Of a stretch of DNA of 64,000 nucleotides, positions 17,872-26,558 are shown piece after piece. This stretch comes from an uncultured Blautia sp. (lineage in GTDB: Bacteria; Bacillota; Clostridia; Lachnospirales; Lachnospiraceae), in assembly GCF_947654165.1 (NCBI RefSeq), contig NZ_CANTKB010000021.1:1-64000 (forward strand), given 5' to 3'. The first letter of the stretch is position 1, and each line of letters starts with the position of its first letter. Under the pieces are notes generated by a model. The model had not been told where the DNA came from. It was given only the letters and a program-made list of their open reading frames with translations, and made no database searches. Both the position numbers and the translations under genes were made by a program.

Positions 17872-20310
17872 ATGGACATAAGAGAATTAAACACAAATTG
17901 GAAAATGCGGTGCACAGAAGATACAGACTGGCAGGAAGCAGTAGTTCCGGGAACCGTTTATACGGATTTGCTGCGGAATGGAAATATGGAAAATCCATAT
18001 TGGAAGGACAATGAAGACAGTATCTGTGCATTGATGGAAAAGGATTATGAATATGAATGCACCTTTGAGGCAGGAGAGACAGAGGCATGCTCAAGTGTCT
18101 TTCTGAAATTCGAAGGTCTTGATACTGTTGCAGACGTTTACCTGAACAATGAGCTTCTGGGACAGCCCATCAACATGCACAGAGTATGGGAATATGAAGT
18201 ACGCACACTTCTTACAGAAGGAGAAAATACCCTGCGTGTGGTATTTCATTCTCCTTTGAAATATATCGCAGAGGCATATAAAAAATACGGAAACATCGGA
18301 AATGATGATACCTATGAAGGATTTATGCATCTTAGAAAAGCCCACTACATGTTTGGATGGGACTGGGGTGCACATCTGCCGGATGCTGGAATATTCCGCC
18401 CGGTGAAGTTGTGTAAGGTATATGGCGGAAGAATGGACAGTGTGTATATCCGCCAGCACCATGAAGAAAATTTGTGTACACTGGAATTTGATGCAGAGTA
18501 CAGGATGGAAGAGACAGGAAATTATGAAGTGAAGGTAACCGTAACTTCCCCAGAGCAGAAAACCTGGGAGACTTCTCTTTCTGGGGAAGGAACAGGAAGC
18601 ATTGCTATTGAAAATCCTCAGCTTTGGTGGGTAAATGGACTTGGTGGACAGCCTTTATATGAAGTGGAAGCGGTTCTTTTTTATAACGGGGAGGCAGTGG
18701 ATACTTGGAGACGGAGAATCGGTCTTCGCAGTATGACCATGCAGAGAAACAAGGATGAGTGGGGAGAAAGTTTTGCCCATGAAATCAATGGAAAAGCCTT
18801 TTTCGCCATGGGTGCAGACTATATTCCGGAAGAGCACCTGTTAGGAAATAGAAGCGAGGAGCGCACCAGACAGCTTCTCATGGACTGTAAGCTGGCAAAT
18901 TATAATGTGATCCGTGTATGGGGCGGTGGATTTTATCCGGATGACTGGTTCTATGATATCTGTGATGAACTGGGGCTGGCAGTATGGCAGGATTTCATGT
19001 TTGCATGCTCCGTGTATGAACTGACACCGGAATTTGAGGCAAATATCCGTCAGGAATTTATCGATAACATTAAGCGTCTCCGCCATCATCCGTCACTGGG
19101 ACTGTGGTGCGGAAATAATGAGATGGAAATGTTTGTGGATGAGCGGTGCTGGGTCACAAAACCATCAGAAGTCCGTGATTACCTTTTCATGTATGAGAGG
19201 ATTATCCCGGAAGTGCTGAGAGAGTATGACCCACAGACCTTCTACTGGCCTGCAAGTCCTTCTTCAGGTGGCTCTTTTGATAACCCCAATGACCCAGACA
19301 GAGGGGATGTGCATTATTGGAAGGTATGGCATGGAAACCGTCCGTTTTCTGAATACAGAAAATTCTTTTTCCGCTATGCATCTGAATTTGGGTTCCAGGC
19401 ATTCCCGTGCAAGAAGACCATTGAAACCATTTCCGATGACCCTGCGGACTGGAATATCTTCTCTTATATCATGGAGAAACATCAGAGAAACTATGGTGCA
19501 AACGGAAAAATCATGAATTATCTCCAGCAGACCTATCGGTATCCGGGAGATTTCGACACGCTTTTATATGCTTCTCAGCTTTTGCAGGCAGATGCGATCC
19601 GTTACGGTGTGGAGCATTTCAGAAGAAACCGTGGCCGCTGTATGGGAGCTGTGTACTGGCAGTTAAATGACTGCTGGCCAGTGATTTCCTGGTCCTCTAT
19701 TGATTATTGGGGCAGATGGAAGGCACTTCATTACTATGCAAAGAGATTTTTTGCTCCTGTAATGATTTCCTGCCAGGAAGAAAGCTGGATGACCCAGGAA
19801 GCGAACATGAACCGCCAGCATTTTGAATTTGAGAAATCTATCTGGCTCAATGTGACCAATGAAACCCTGAAAGATAAAGAAATCCAGGTGAAATGGTATT
19901 TGAGAAATGCAAAGGCGGAGATTCTGAGAGAAGAAACAGAAACCCTGTCTGTCCCGGCTCTTAGCAGCGTATGGATGGATAAGGTGGAACTGCCCAAAGT
20001 GGATGTATTTACAGAGTATGTCAGCTTCGAAGCATGGGAAAAAGGCCAGAAGATCTCTGAAGGCAGTGTCATTTTCTCTTATCCGAAATACTTCAAGTAT
20101 GAGAATCCAAACCTGCGTTTCCATGTGGAGGGAAATACTATTACTGTGTCAGCAGATGCTTATGCTAAGAGTGTGGAAATTCTCAATGAAAACGAAGACC
20201 TGGTGCTGTCAGACAACTATTTTGACTTAAATGGAGACAGCAAGACTGTGGAAATCTTGAGGGGTGATCCGAAGAATATCCGGGTGCGGAGTGTGTTTGA
20301 TATTAAGTAA
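17872..20310 (+). CDS. Beta-mannosidase, GH2
   Basis: An 812-residue enzyme of the MANBA-type GH2 group. The N-terminal sugar-binding domain has the FEGLDTVADVYLN motif, and HYMFGWDWGAHLPDAGIFRPV is characteristic of beta-mannosidases. The catalytic barrel contains IRVWGGGFYPDDWFYDICDE, WCGNNEME with acid/base E417, and SEFGFQAFP with nucleophile E505. There is no signal peptide. The ATG at 17872 was chosen because AAAGGAG lies 7 bases upstream; TTG 17866 is the alternative. Hydrolysing Man-beta-1,4-GlcNAc after alpha-mannose removal by GH38/GH125 would complete N-glycan core breakdown. Confidence 0.94.
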   Translation: MDIRELNTNWKMRCTEDTDWQEAVVPGTVYTDLLRNGNMENPYWKDNEDSICALMEKDYEYECTFEAGETEACSSVFLKFEGLDTVADVYLNNELLGQPINMHRVWEYEVRTLLTEGENTLRVVFHSPLKYIAEAYKKYGNIGNDDTYEGFMHLRKAHYMFGWDWGAHLPDAGIFRPVKLCKVYGGRMDSVYIRQHHEENLCTLEFDAEYRMEETGNYEVKVTVTSPEQKTWETSLSGEGTGSIAIENPQLWWVNGLGGQPLYEVEAVLFYNGEAVDTWRRRIGLRSMTMQRNKDEWGESFAHEINGKAFFAMGADYIPEEHLLGNRSEERTRQLLMDCKLANYNVIRVWGGGFYPDDWFYDICDELGLAVWQDFMFACSVYELTPEFEANIRQEFIDNIKRLRHHPSLGLWCGNNEMEMFVDERCWVTKPSEVRDYLFMYERIIPEVLREYDPQTFYWPASPSSGGSFDNPNDPDRGDVHYWKVWHGNRPFSEYRKFFFRYASEFGFQAFPCKKTIETISDDPADWNIFSYIMEKHQRNYGANGKIMNYLQQTYRYPGDFDTLLYASQLLQADAIRYGVEHFRRNRGRCMGAVYWQLNDCWPVISWSSIDYWGRWKALHYYAKRFFAPVMISCQEESWMTQEANMNRQHFEFEKSIWLNVTNETLKDKEIQVKWYLRNAKAEILREETETLSVPALSSVWMDKVELPKVDVFTEYVSFEAWEKGQKISEGSVIFSYPKYFKYENPNLRFHVEGNTITVSADAYAKSVEILNENEDLVLSDNYFDLNGDSKTVEILRGDPKNIRVRSVFDIK

Positions 20311-20326
20311 ATAAGTATGTTTGAAA

Positions 20327-20372
20327 TGGGTGGATTTTGATAATGAGAAGAAATCCACCTATTTATTTTTTT
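20327..20372 (+). terminator. Rho-independent terminator closing the mannoside operon
   Basis: GGTGGATTT (20329-20337) pairs with AAATCCACC (20351-20359), followed by TATTTATTTTTTT. Confidence 0.9.
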
Positions 20373-20464
20373 AAAAGGAAGCAGGAAGGGAATTCATGAA
20401 TCTAAAAAGATTATGAAAAAACTCAGAAAATATTGAAGAACAGATGTTCTGATGATATTATAAT

Positions 20465-20880
20465 AAATAACTTAAACTTTCCACACTGTTTGGTATTCTA
20501 TACCTTGAAAAATCAAGACTTTTAGCCATAAAGAGGTGTACACGCATCGGTAGAAAACATTTGTAGAGGTCGGGATTTTATCAGCCAGGCTAAATTTCGT
20601 AATTTCTTCGTTCCAACCTACCTTTTTGTAGCCCAAATAGGCTGGATTGCATGTTTTTCTCATATAAGCCTACTATTTCCTGGTTTAAATAGGCTAAAGT
20701 CAAAGATATCCACTTCTCAACTTATTTTTCATCATAATATGTAGGCTAGGTTTAGAGAATCTTGCTTAGCAGCCTATTTTGCTTAAAAAAATGTAGGTCT
20801 GAATTCAGGAATTATTAAAATCCACCTATTCTGACCCGAAAAATGTAGGCTAAAAATCACGAAATAATATTTTTAACTCA
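20465..20880 (+). repeat. Box-rich intergenic repeat, copy A
   Basis: A non-coding block of about 415 bp, clearly homologous to copy B at 42481-42902. Alternating boxes of the AGCCTA/TAGGCT type occur near 20587, 20615, 20638, 20667, 20690, 20741, 20771, 20793, 20824 and 20845, and adjacent boxes can pair as hairpins. From the second to the eighth box the spacing is identical to the base in copy B. A head segment around 20505-20560 recurs in the short copy C at 29302. A degraded Rpn gene begins right after it. Nothing in the block looks coding. Confidence 0.8.
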
Positions 20881-20885
20881 TAATA

Positions 20886-21240
20886 TTGAAGCAGCAGGGC
20901 ATGCATTATGCAATGTTCCTGCGGACAATGTTGTATGATGGTGGAGATGCCGGAAGAAATCAGGATATCAAACAGGAACTGCTCATGGTGATTGGAAAAA
21001 TCATAGATTCGTCAGAATTGATGCACTGGAAACAGGAAGGGAAGGTGGAAAATGTGTGTACAGCGGTAAAAAAATGGGAAAAAGAATGGTATGAGAATGG
21101 CCGTGAGGAAGGCCGCAAAAGTGGGATTACGAATATGATATCTGCAATGAGAGAACTGGGTATCACACAAGAAGTAATTGTAAAAAAAACTATGTGAAAA
21201 GTTTGGATTTACAGAAGAAGAGGCAAAGCAATACATGTAG
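20886..21240 (+). pseudogene. Rpn family (PD-(D/E)XK nuclease/transposase) C-terminal remnant
   Basis: An open frame from TTG 20886 encodes about 100 residues resembling the C-terminal tail of Rpn-type proteins (WYENGREEGRKSGITNMIS, charged and helical). The nuclease core is missing. At an A8 run (21183-21190) the frame shifts. In the other frame the tail continues KKLCEKFGFTEEEAKQYM to a stop at 21240, which looks like the genuine C-terminus. So the gene is both 5'-truncated and frameshifted. Assignment rests on tail composition and on the intact Rpn gene at 29453. Confidence 0.6.
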
Positions 21241-21283
21241 ATTTGCAAAATCTGTTAAAGGTTCTTCGTGAATAGCAAAGACG

Positions 21284-21309
21284 AGGGTCTGGCTTTTGCC
21301 AGACCCTTT
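21284..21309 (+). terminator. Terminator-like hairpin after the Rpn remnant
   Basis: AGGGTCTGGC pairs with GCCAGACCCT around TTTT, giving a perfect 10-bp stem, followed by a short TT. About 190 bp further on, the gap to the next gene holds only AT-rich sequence and a promoter. Confidence 0.7.
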
Positions 21310-21497
21310 GATAATAAAAACATAAATTTTCCATTTTATGAGTTTGCAATAGAGTAAAACACACAAAAAATTCTTTCAATCTGACTAATCTTTATACACT
21401 AATAGTACGGTGTGAATCCCATAAAAAACTAAAATATAAACAAATTGTGAAAAAAGAAAAAAAGATGCAATATTGTTAGAAATTCAGAGAAAAAACA

Positions 21498-21506
21498 TGA
21501 TATAAT
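21498..21506 (+). promoter_or_regulatory. Extended -10 promoter of the carboxypeptidase gene
   Basis: TGATATAAT is an extended -10 element 47 bp before the ATG at 21553. No good -35 is present at 17 bp, which is common for extended -10 promoters. Confidence 0.5.
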
Positions 21507-21552
21507 ACTCTGGGGTAATAATGTACTATATTAGCACAGAGGAGACGCAGAT

Positions 21553-22716
21553 ATGGCGGAAGATTATAGAAATGATGTACAAAACAGGGGGAAGGAAAAT
21601 CCGGAAAAGGAACTTGTGCTGCTGGATTTAACGCATAAAAAAAGAAATTCTGCACAGCACTCTGCCCAGACGTCTGCAAGAAGGCGTTCTATGCAGCAGA
21701 CAGAAGAGATTGTTCCCAAAAGAGGTGGAAACGGCCGGCAGGAGGCCAGGACACATTCTGTCCGTCAGGAAGAAGGGCATTCTGTCAGGAGAACACAGAA
21801 CAGGCAGAATGAGGTTCACAGGTCATCTTTGCAGCAAACCCTGGAAGAAGATGAAGAGGCGAGAAGAAGAGCCATGGCCCGTGCCAGACAGCGGAGAAAC
21901 AAAAAAAGAATACAGCAGAGAAACCGCCGTTTTGCAGCAGCAATTCTTGTAGTGGTGGTTCTTATTGGTGCTGGCATTACAGGTGTGGTAAGGGCCAACA
22001 AAAAAGCCAGGGAAGAAAAGGCACAGCAGGTTTATGCCGAGCAGGAAGCAAAGAAGAAAGCACAGGAGCAGGAAAAGGAAAAAGATGCTGGAATCAAAAC
22101 AGCAGAAGAAAGTGAAAAAAATAAGTGGTACCTCAGACTGGTCAATGCAAAAAATTCTCTGGATAAAGATAATCTTCCGGAAATCAATACCGTGTCAGTA
22201 AATGGCAGTGATTATGTGGTAGACAAAAGGATTATTGATGACCTGGAAGAAATGCTTTCTGATGCACAAAGTGATGGAAGATATCCGGTAGTATGTTCTG
22301 CATACAGAAGCTGGGATACGCAGGAAATGCTGTTTGAAAACAAGATAGCCAGAGTGAAACAATCGAAAGGGCTTACCGGAGAAGCAGCAGAAATTGAGGC
22401 GGCAACAGTAGTGGCACGCCCTGGAACCAGTGAACATCAGCTTGGACTGGCAGTGGATATCACAGCGTCTGATTATACGAATCTGGATGAAGGGCAGATG
22501 GAGACAGAAGACCAGCAGTGGCTCATGGAAAATTGCTGGAAGTATGGATTTATTCTCCGATATCCTGTGGATAAAACAGAAATCACAGGTGTTATTTTTG
22601 AACCATGGCATTACCGTTATGTGGGAAAAGAAGCAGCGAAAGAAATTACGGAGCAGGGAATTACCCTGGAAGAGTATCTGGAGGCAGAGGCGGTTGGTGA
22701 CCCCAGAGAAGATTAA
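21553..22716 (+). CDS. D-alanyl-D-alanine carboxypeptidase, M15 (VanY-like), membrane-anchored
   Basis: A 387-residue type II membrane protein. A long, very basic, Gln/Arg-rich cytoplasmic N-terminus (about 1-128) is followed by one transmembrane segment (about 129-148), a Lys/Glu-rich stalk and an extracytoplasmic M15 domain (about 200-375). Zinc ligands are visible: H295 and D302 in SEHQLGLAVDI and H353 in EPWHYRYVG, with E350 as likely catalytic base. It would remove the terminal D-Ala from peptidoglycan stem peptides. GGAG precedes the start. Nothing nearby (no van genes) suggests glycopeptide resistance, so a housekeeping wall role is likely. The 128-residue basic cytoplasmic tail is longer than in typical VanY proteins. 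Confidence 0.9.
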   Translation: MAEDYRNDVQNRGKENPEKELVLLDLTHKKRNSAQHSAQTSARRRSMQQTEEIVPKRGGNGRQEARTHSVRQEEGHSVRRTQNRQNEVHRSSLQQTLEEDEEARRRAMARARQRRNKKRIQQRNRRFAAAILVVVVLIGAGITGVVRANKKAREEKAQQVYAEQEAKKKAQEQEKEKDAGIKTAEESEKNKWYLRLVNAKNSLDKDNLPEINTVSVNGSDYVVDKRIIDDLEEMLSDAQSDGRYPVVCSAYRSWDTQEMLFENKIARVKQSKGLTGEAAEIEAATVVARPGTSEHQLGLAVDITASDYTNLDEGQMETEDQQWLMENCWKYGFILRYPVDKTEITGVIFEPWHYRYVGKEAAKEITEQGITLEEYLEAEAVGDPRED

Positions 22717-22754
22717 AAGACAACAAGGTTTTACAGAAAAAGGAGTGGTAATTT

Positions 22755-24515
22755 ATGTTAAAAACCTTAGCTTCTCAAGTTAAGGAATTTAAAAAAGATT
22801 CGATTTTGACCCCGGTATTTATGATTTTAGAAGTATTGTTTGAAACAATGATTCCATTGCTTATGGCTTCCATTATTGACAAAGGCGTCGAGATGGGAGA
22901 CATTCATCATATCTATAAAGTCGGAGCTATGATGGGTGTTCTGGCATTGTGCGGCCTGTGGGCAGGCGTAATGGGCGGTAAATATGCTTCCAGAGCCTCT
23001 ACGGGATTTGCCAGAAATTTAAGAAAAGCCATGTATGACAATATACAGAACTTTTCTTTTGCGAACATTGACAAATACAGTACAGCTGGGCTGATCACAA
23101 GGCTGACAACCGATGTGACCAACCTGCAGAATGCTTACCAGATGCTGCTGCGTATGTTTACCAGAGCACCGGCCAGCCTGCTCTGTGCTATGGTCATGGC
23201 ATTTACAATCCATGCGGAGCTGGCCAGCATCTATCTTATAGCAGTGGTGGTTCTTGGAACGTGTCTGATTCTCATTATGAGCCGGGCAGTGAAATATTTC
23301 CAGAAAGTATTCCAGAAATATGATGACTTAAATGCCAGTGTCCAGGAAAATATCACAGGAATCCGTGTGGTAAAGGCATATGTGAGAGAAGATTACGAAA
23401 ATCAGAAGTTTTTTAAGGCAGCAGAAAATGTATATCGGATGTTTGTAAAAGCAGAAAATATCATTGTTGCAAACCAGCCTCTTATGATGTTTACGGTATA
23501 TGCTTGTATTTTAGGTTTAAGCTGGCTTGGAGCGAAAATGATTGTAGTAGGCAGTCTTACTACGGGAGAATTGATGAGTCTTCTGACTTACTGTATGAAT
23601 ATTATGATGAGTCTGATGATGCTCTCTATGATTTTTGTTATGGTTACCATGAGCTTTGCTTCCGCGGAACGTATCACAGAGGTTCTCAATGAAAAAAGCG
23701 ATTTGCAGAATCCAGAAAATCCGGTGATGGAGGTAAAAGATGGAAGCATTGTTTTCAATCATGTGGATTTTGCATATAGGAAATCCAGTGGTGAACCGGT
23801 GCTGAAAGATATCAATATAGAAATTCATTCCGGGGAGACCATCGGAATCATTGGTGGTACAGGAAGTGCCAAATCCAGCCTGGTCAACCTGATCAGCCGT
23901 CTTTATGATGTGACAGAAGGAAGTGTTCAGGTAGGCGGTGTGGATGTAAGAGATTACGATATGGAAGCTCTTCGGAATCAGGTGTCTGTGGTGTTACAGA
24001 AAAATGTATTGTTCAGCGGTACCATTTTGGAAAACCTGAGATGGGGAGATAAAAATGCTACAGAGGAGGAATGTATCCGGGCATGCCAGTTAGCCTGTGC
24101 AGATGAATTTATTGAACGGATGCCAGAGAAATATCACACTTACATAGAACAAGGCGGAAGCAATGTGTCTGGTGGGCAGAAACAGCGTCTCTGTATTGCC
24201 AGGGCACTTCTAAAGAAACCGAAGATTTTGATATTAGATGATTCTACCAGTGCTGTGGACACGGCTACAGATGCCAAAATCCGCAGAGCATTTGCAGAAG
24301 AGATTCCTGATACAACCAAATTAATCATTGCACAGAGAATTTCAAGTGTGAAAGGTGCTGACCGCATTATTGTCATGGACAATGGGCAGATTAATGGCTT
24401 TGGCACTCATGAAGAACTGATGGAGCATAATAAAATTTACCGTGAAGTCTATGAATCCCAGAATCAGGGTGGAGGAGATTTCGACCAGGCAGCAAATATG
24501 GGAGGTGAACAGTAA
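22755..24515 (+). CDS. ABC exporter subunit with degenerate ATP site
   Basis: A 586-residue half-transporter: six-helix membrane domain (about 15-310) then a nucleotide-binding domain. Walker A reads GGTGSAKSS, with A372 replacing the last Gly before K373, and Walker B reads LILDDSTSAVD, with D496 in place of the catalytic Glu. The signature NVSGGQKQR is intact. This pattern marks the non-catalytic half of heterodimeric exporters such as BmrC/BmrD. It overlaps the start of the partner gene by one base. AGGAG lies upstream of the ATG. Cargo is unknown; peptides, lipids or drugs are possible. Confidence 0.92.
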   Translation: MLKTLASQVKEFKKDSILTPVFMILEVLFETMIPLLMASIIDKGVEMGDIHHIYKVGAMMGVLALCGLWAGVMGGKYASRASTGFARNLRKAMYDNIQNFSFANIDKYSTAGLITRLTTDVTNLQNAYQMLLRMFTRAPASLLCAMVMAFTIHAELASIYLIAVVVLGTCLILIMSRAVKYFQKVFQKYDDLNASVQENITGIRVVKAYVREDYENQKFFKAAENVYRMFVKAENIIVANQPLMMFTVYACILGLSWLGAKMIVVGSLTTGELMSLLTYCMNIMMSLMMLSMIFVMVTMSFASAERITEVLNEKSDLQNPENPVMEVKDGSIVFNHVDFAYRKSSGEPVLKDINIEIHSGETIGIIGGTGSAKSSLVNLISRLYDVTEGSVQVGGVDVRDYDMEALRNQVSVVLQKNVLFSGTILENLRWGDKNATEEECIRACQLACADEFIERMPEKYHTYIEQGGSNVSGGQKQRLCIARALLKKPKILILDDSTSAVDTATDAKIRRAFAEEIPDTTKLIIAQRISSVKGADRIIVMDNGQINGFGTHEELMEHNKIYREVYESQNQGGGDFDQAANMGGEQ

Positions 24516-26422
24516 TGGCAGGAATGAAGAGCAGAAAACATCCCAATATGCCGGGGACAAAGGTTGATAATCCAGGAAAACTTCTGGGAAGAGTGTTTGC
24601 CTATGTAGGGAAAAAATATAAGTTTCATCTGATTGTTGTAGTGATTGGAATTTTTGCCAGTGTACTTGCAAATGTGCAGGGAACCATGTTCATGAAAACC
24701 ATGATTGATGATCATATCGTGCCGCTTCTTCAGGCTGACAAGCCGGATTTTGGCCCCTTTGGCATGGCGATTCTGAGAGTAGCGATGTTTTATCTCATTG
24801 GAGTGGTATTCGCTTATTTGTATAACCGTCTGATGATTTATGTTACCCAGGGAACTTTGAGAGATTTGCGTAATGATATGTTTAAAAAGATGGAAAGTCT
24901 TCCCATTAAATATTTTGATACTCATCCGCACGGAGACATTATGTCTGTTTATACCAATGATATTGATACATTACGGCAGATGGTGAGTCAGAGTATTCCT
25001 CAGATGCTTTCCAGTCTGATGACCATTGTCAGTGTATTTATCAGTATGCTGATCCTCAATGTGCCATTGACACTTGTTACAGTGGTAATGCTGGTGATTA
25101 TGGTGACAGCAACCAAGAAAATTGCTTCCCTTTCCGGGAAATTCTTTATGGAGCAGCAGATCAATATTGGTAAAGTCAATGGCTATATTGAAGAAATGAT
25201 GGAAGGACAGAAAGTTGTAAAGGTTTTCTGTCACGAAGAAGAGTCCAGAGAAAAATTTGATGAAATTAATAACCAGTTGTATGAAAGTGCCAACAATGCA
25301 AATAAATTTGCAAACTATCTGGGGCCAGTAAATGCTCAGTTAGGCCATCTGAATTATGTGGTCTGTGCCATTGTAGGCGGAATCCTGGCTATTAATGGTG
25401 TATGGGGATTTACCCTGGGAGGTCTGGCAAGTTTTCTTACGTTTAATAAAAGTATTACCATGCCGATTAATCAGATCAGCCAGCAGTTAAACAGTATTGT
25501 CATGGCACTGGCAGGTGCCAAGAGAATTTTTGATCTGATGGACGAACCGTCAGAAGCAGATCAGGGATATGTGGAGCTGGTAAATGCAAAAGAAGAAAAT
25601 GGGCAGCTTACAGAGAGCAAAGAACGTACCGGCCGCTGGGCATGGAAGCATTTCCATAAGGCAGACGGAACCACAACTTATGTGGAATTGAAGGGCGATA
25701 TGGTTCTGGATGGGGTGGACTTTGGATACAACGATGACAAAATCGTACTTCATGATATTAAGATGTATGCCACACCGGGACAAAAGATTGCTTTTGTAGG
25801 TTCTACAGGGGCTGGAAAAACCACTATTACTAATCTTCTGAACCGTTTTTATGATATCCAGGATGGCAAAATCCGTTATGACGGAATAAATGTAAATAAG
25901 ATTAAAAAGGGAGATTTGCGCCGTTCCATGGGAATCGTACTGCAGGATACCAACTTGTTTACAGCTACGGTTATGGAAAATATCCGTTATGGAAAACTGG
26001 ATGCCACAGATGAGGAAGTTATAGCAGCAGCAAAACTGGCAAATGCAGACGGATTTATCCGCAGATTACCAGATGGCTATGATACCATGTTGACCGGAAA
26101 TGGTTCCAATCTGAGCCAGGGACAGAGACAGCTTCTTGCGATTGCAAGGGCAGCGGTAGCAGATCCTCCGGTCTTGATTCTGGATGAAGCCACAAGTTCT
26201 ATTGATACCAGAACAGAAAAACTGGTGCAGGAAGGTATGGACAGACTGATGGAAGGAAGAACTACCTTTGTCATTGCTCACAGACTTTCCACAGTACGCA
26301 ACAGTGATTGTATCATGGTACTGGAGCAGGGACGTATTATTGAGAGAGGTTCTCATGAAGAACTGATGGCTGAAAAGGGAAAATATTATCAGTTGTATAC
26401 AGGAAACCAGGTAGCTGGGTGA
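24515..26422 (+). CDS. ABC exporter subunit with canonical ATP site
   Basis: A 635-residue partner of the preceding subunit. It has a six-helix membrane domain, an insertion of about 40 residues between membrane and ATPase domains (ESKERTGRWAWKHFHKADGT), and a canonical nucleotide-binding domain: Walker A GSTGAGKTT, signature LSQGQRQ and Walker B LILDEATSSID. Start and stop overlap as TAATG. The signature has Gln in place of the second Gly (LSQGQ), as is frequent in this heterodimer family. A strong hairpin follows. Confidence 0.93.
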   Translation: MAGMKSRKHPNMPGTKVDNPGKLLGRVFAYVGKKYKFHLIVVVIGIFASVLANVQGTMFMKTMIDDHIVPLLQADKPDFGPFGMAILRVAMFYLIGVVFAYLYNRLMIYVTQGTLRDLRNDMFKKMESLPIKYFDTHPHGDIMSVYTNDIDTLRQMVSQSIPQMLSSLMTIVSVFISMLILNVPLTLVTVVMLVIMVTATKKIASLSGKFFMEQQINIGKVNGYIEEMMEGQKVVKVFCHEEESREKFDEINNQLYESANNANKFANYLGPVNAQLGHLNYVVCAIVGGILAINGVWGFTLGGLASFLTFNKSITMPINQISQQLNSIVMALAGAKRIFDLMDEPSEADQGYVELVNAKEENGQLTESKERTGRWAWKHFHKADGTTTYVELKGDMVLDGVDFGYNDDKIVLHDIKMYATPGQKIAFVGSTGAGKTTITNLLNRFYDIQDGKIRYDGINVNKIKKGDLRRSMGIVLQDTNLFTATVMENIRYGKLDATDEEVIAAAKLANADGFIRRLPDGYDTMLTGNGSNLSQGQRQLLAIARAAVADPPVLILDEATSSIDTRTEKLVQEGMDRLMEGRTTFVIAHRLSTVRNSDCIMVLEQGRIIERGSHEELMAEKGKYYQLYTGNQVAG

Positions 26423-26444
26423 GAAAAATGATAGGAAATATAGA

Positions 26445-26477
26445 CAGACCTTGCAATGCGAGAAATTGCAAGGTCTG
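26445..26477. terminator. Bidirectional terminator-like hairpin
   Basis: A perfect 13-bp stem, CAGACCTTGCAAT / ATTGCAAGGTCTG, with a 7-nt loop lies between the ABC exporter (+) and the AraC remnant (-). T-tracts are weak on both sides. Confidence 0.6.
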
Positions 26478-26497
26478 TTGCTATATGGAGGAAGTTT

Positions 26498-26558
26498 TTA
26501 ACTAACATTTCGATAGGCAGATGGTGTTAGCCCAGTCTCTTTTTTAAAAATAGAAGTA
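26498..26558 (-). pseudogene. AraC-type regulator, C-terminal tail cut by IS66
   Basis: On the minus strand, the 20 codons up to TAA (26498-26500) read VTSIFKKETGLTPSAYRNVS. This is the canonical end of an AraC-family DNA-binding domain. The rest of the gene is replaced by the left end of the IS66 element, whose terminal repeat overlaps the first codons. Confidence 0.75.

Noticed and set aside
20465..20660. Small minus-strand gene in repeat copy A
   Set aside because: The 63-codon frame here is not preserved at the same place in copy B and has no ribosome-binding site.
20465..20880. CRISPR-like array
   Set aside because: The boxes are only 5-7 bp, alternate in orientation and have no unique spacers between identical repeats. 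No cas genes lie nearby.
21553..22716. Part of a glycopeptide-resistance (van) cluster
   Set aside because: The M15 enzyme resembles VanY, but no vanH, ligase or vanX gene is present, and the neighbours are an ABC exporter.
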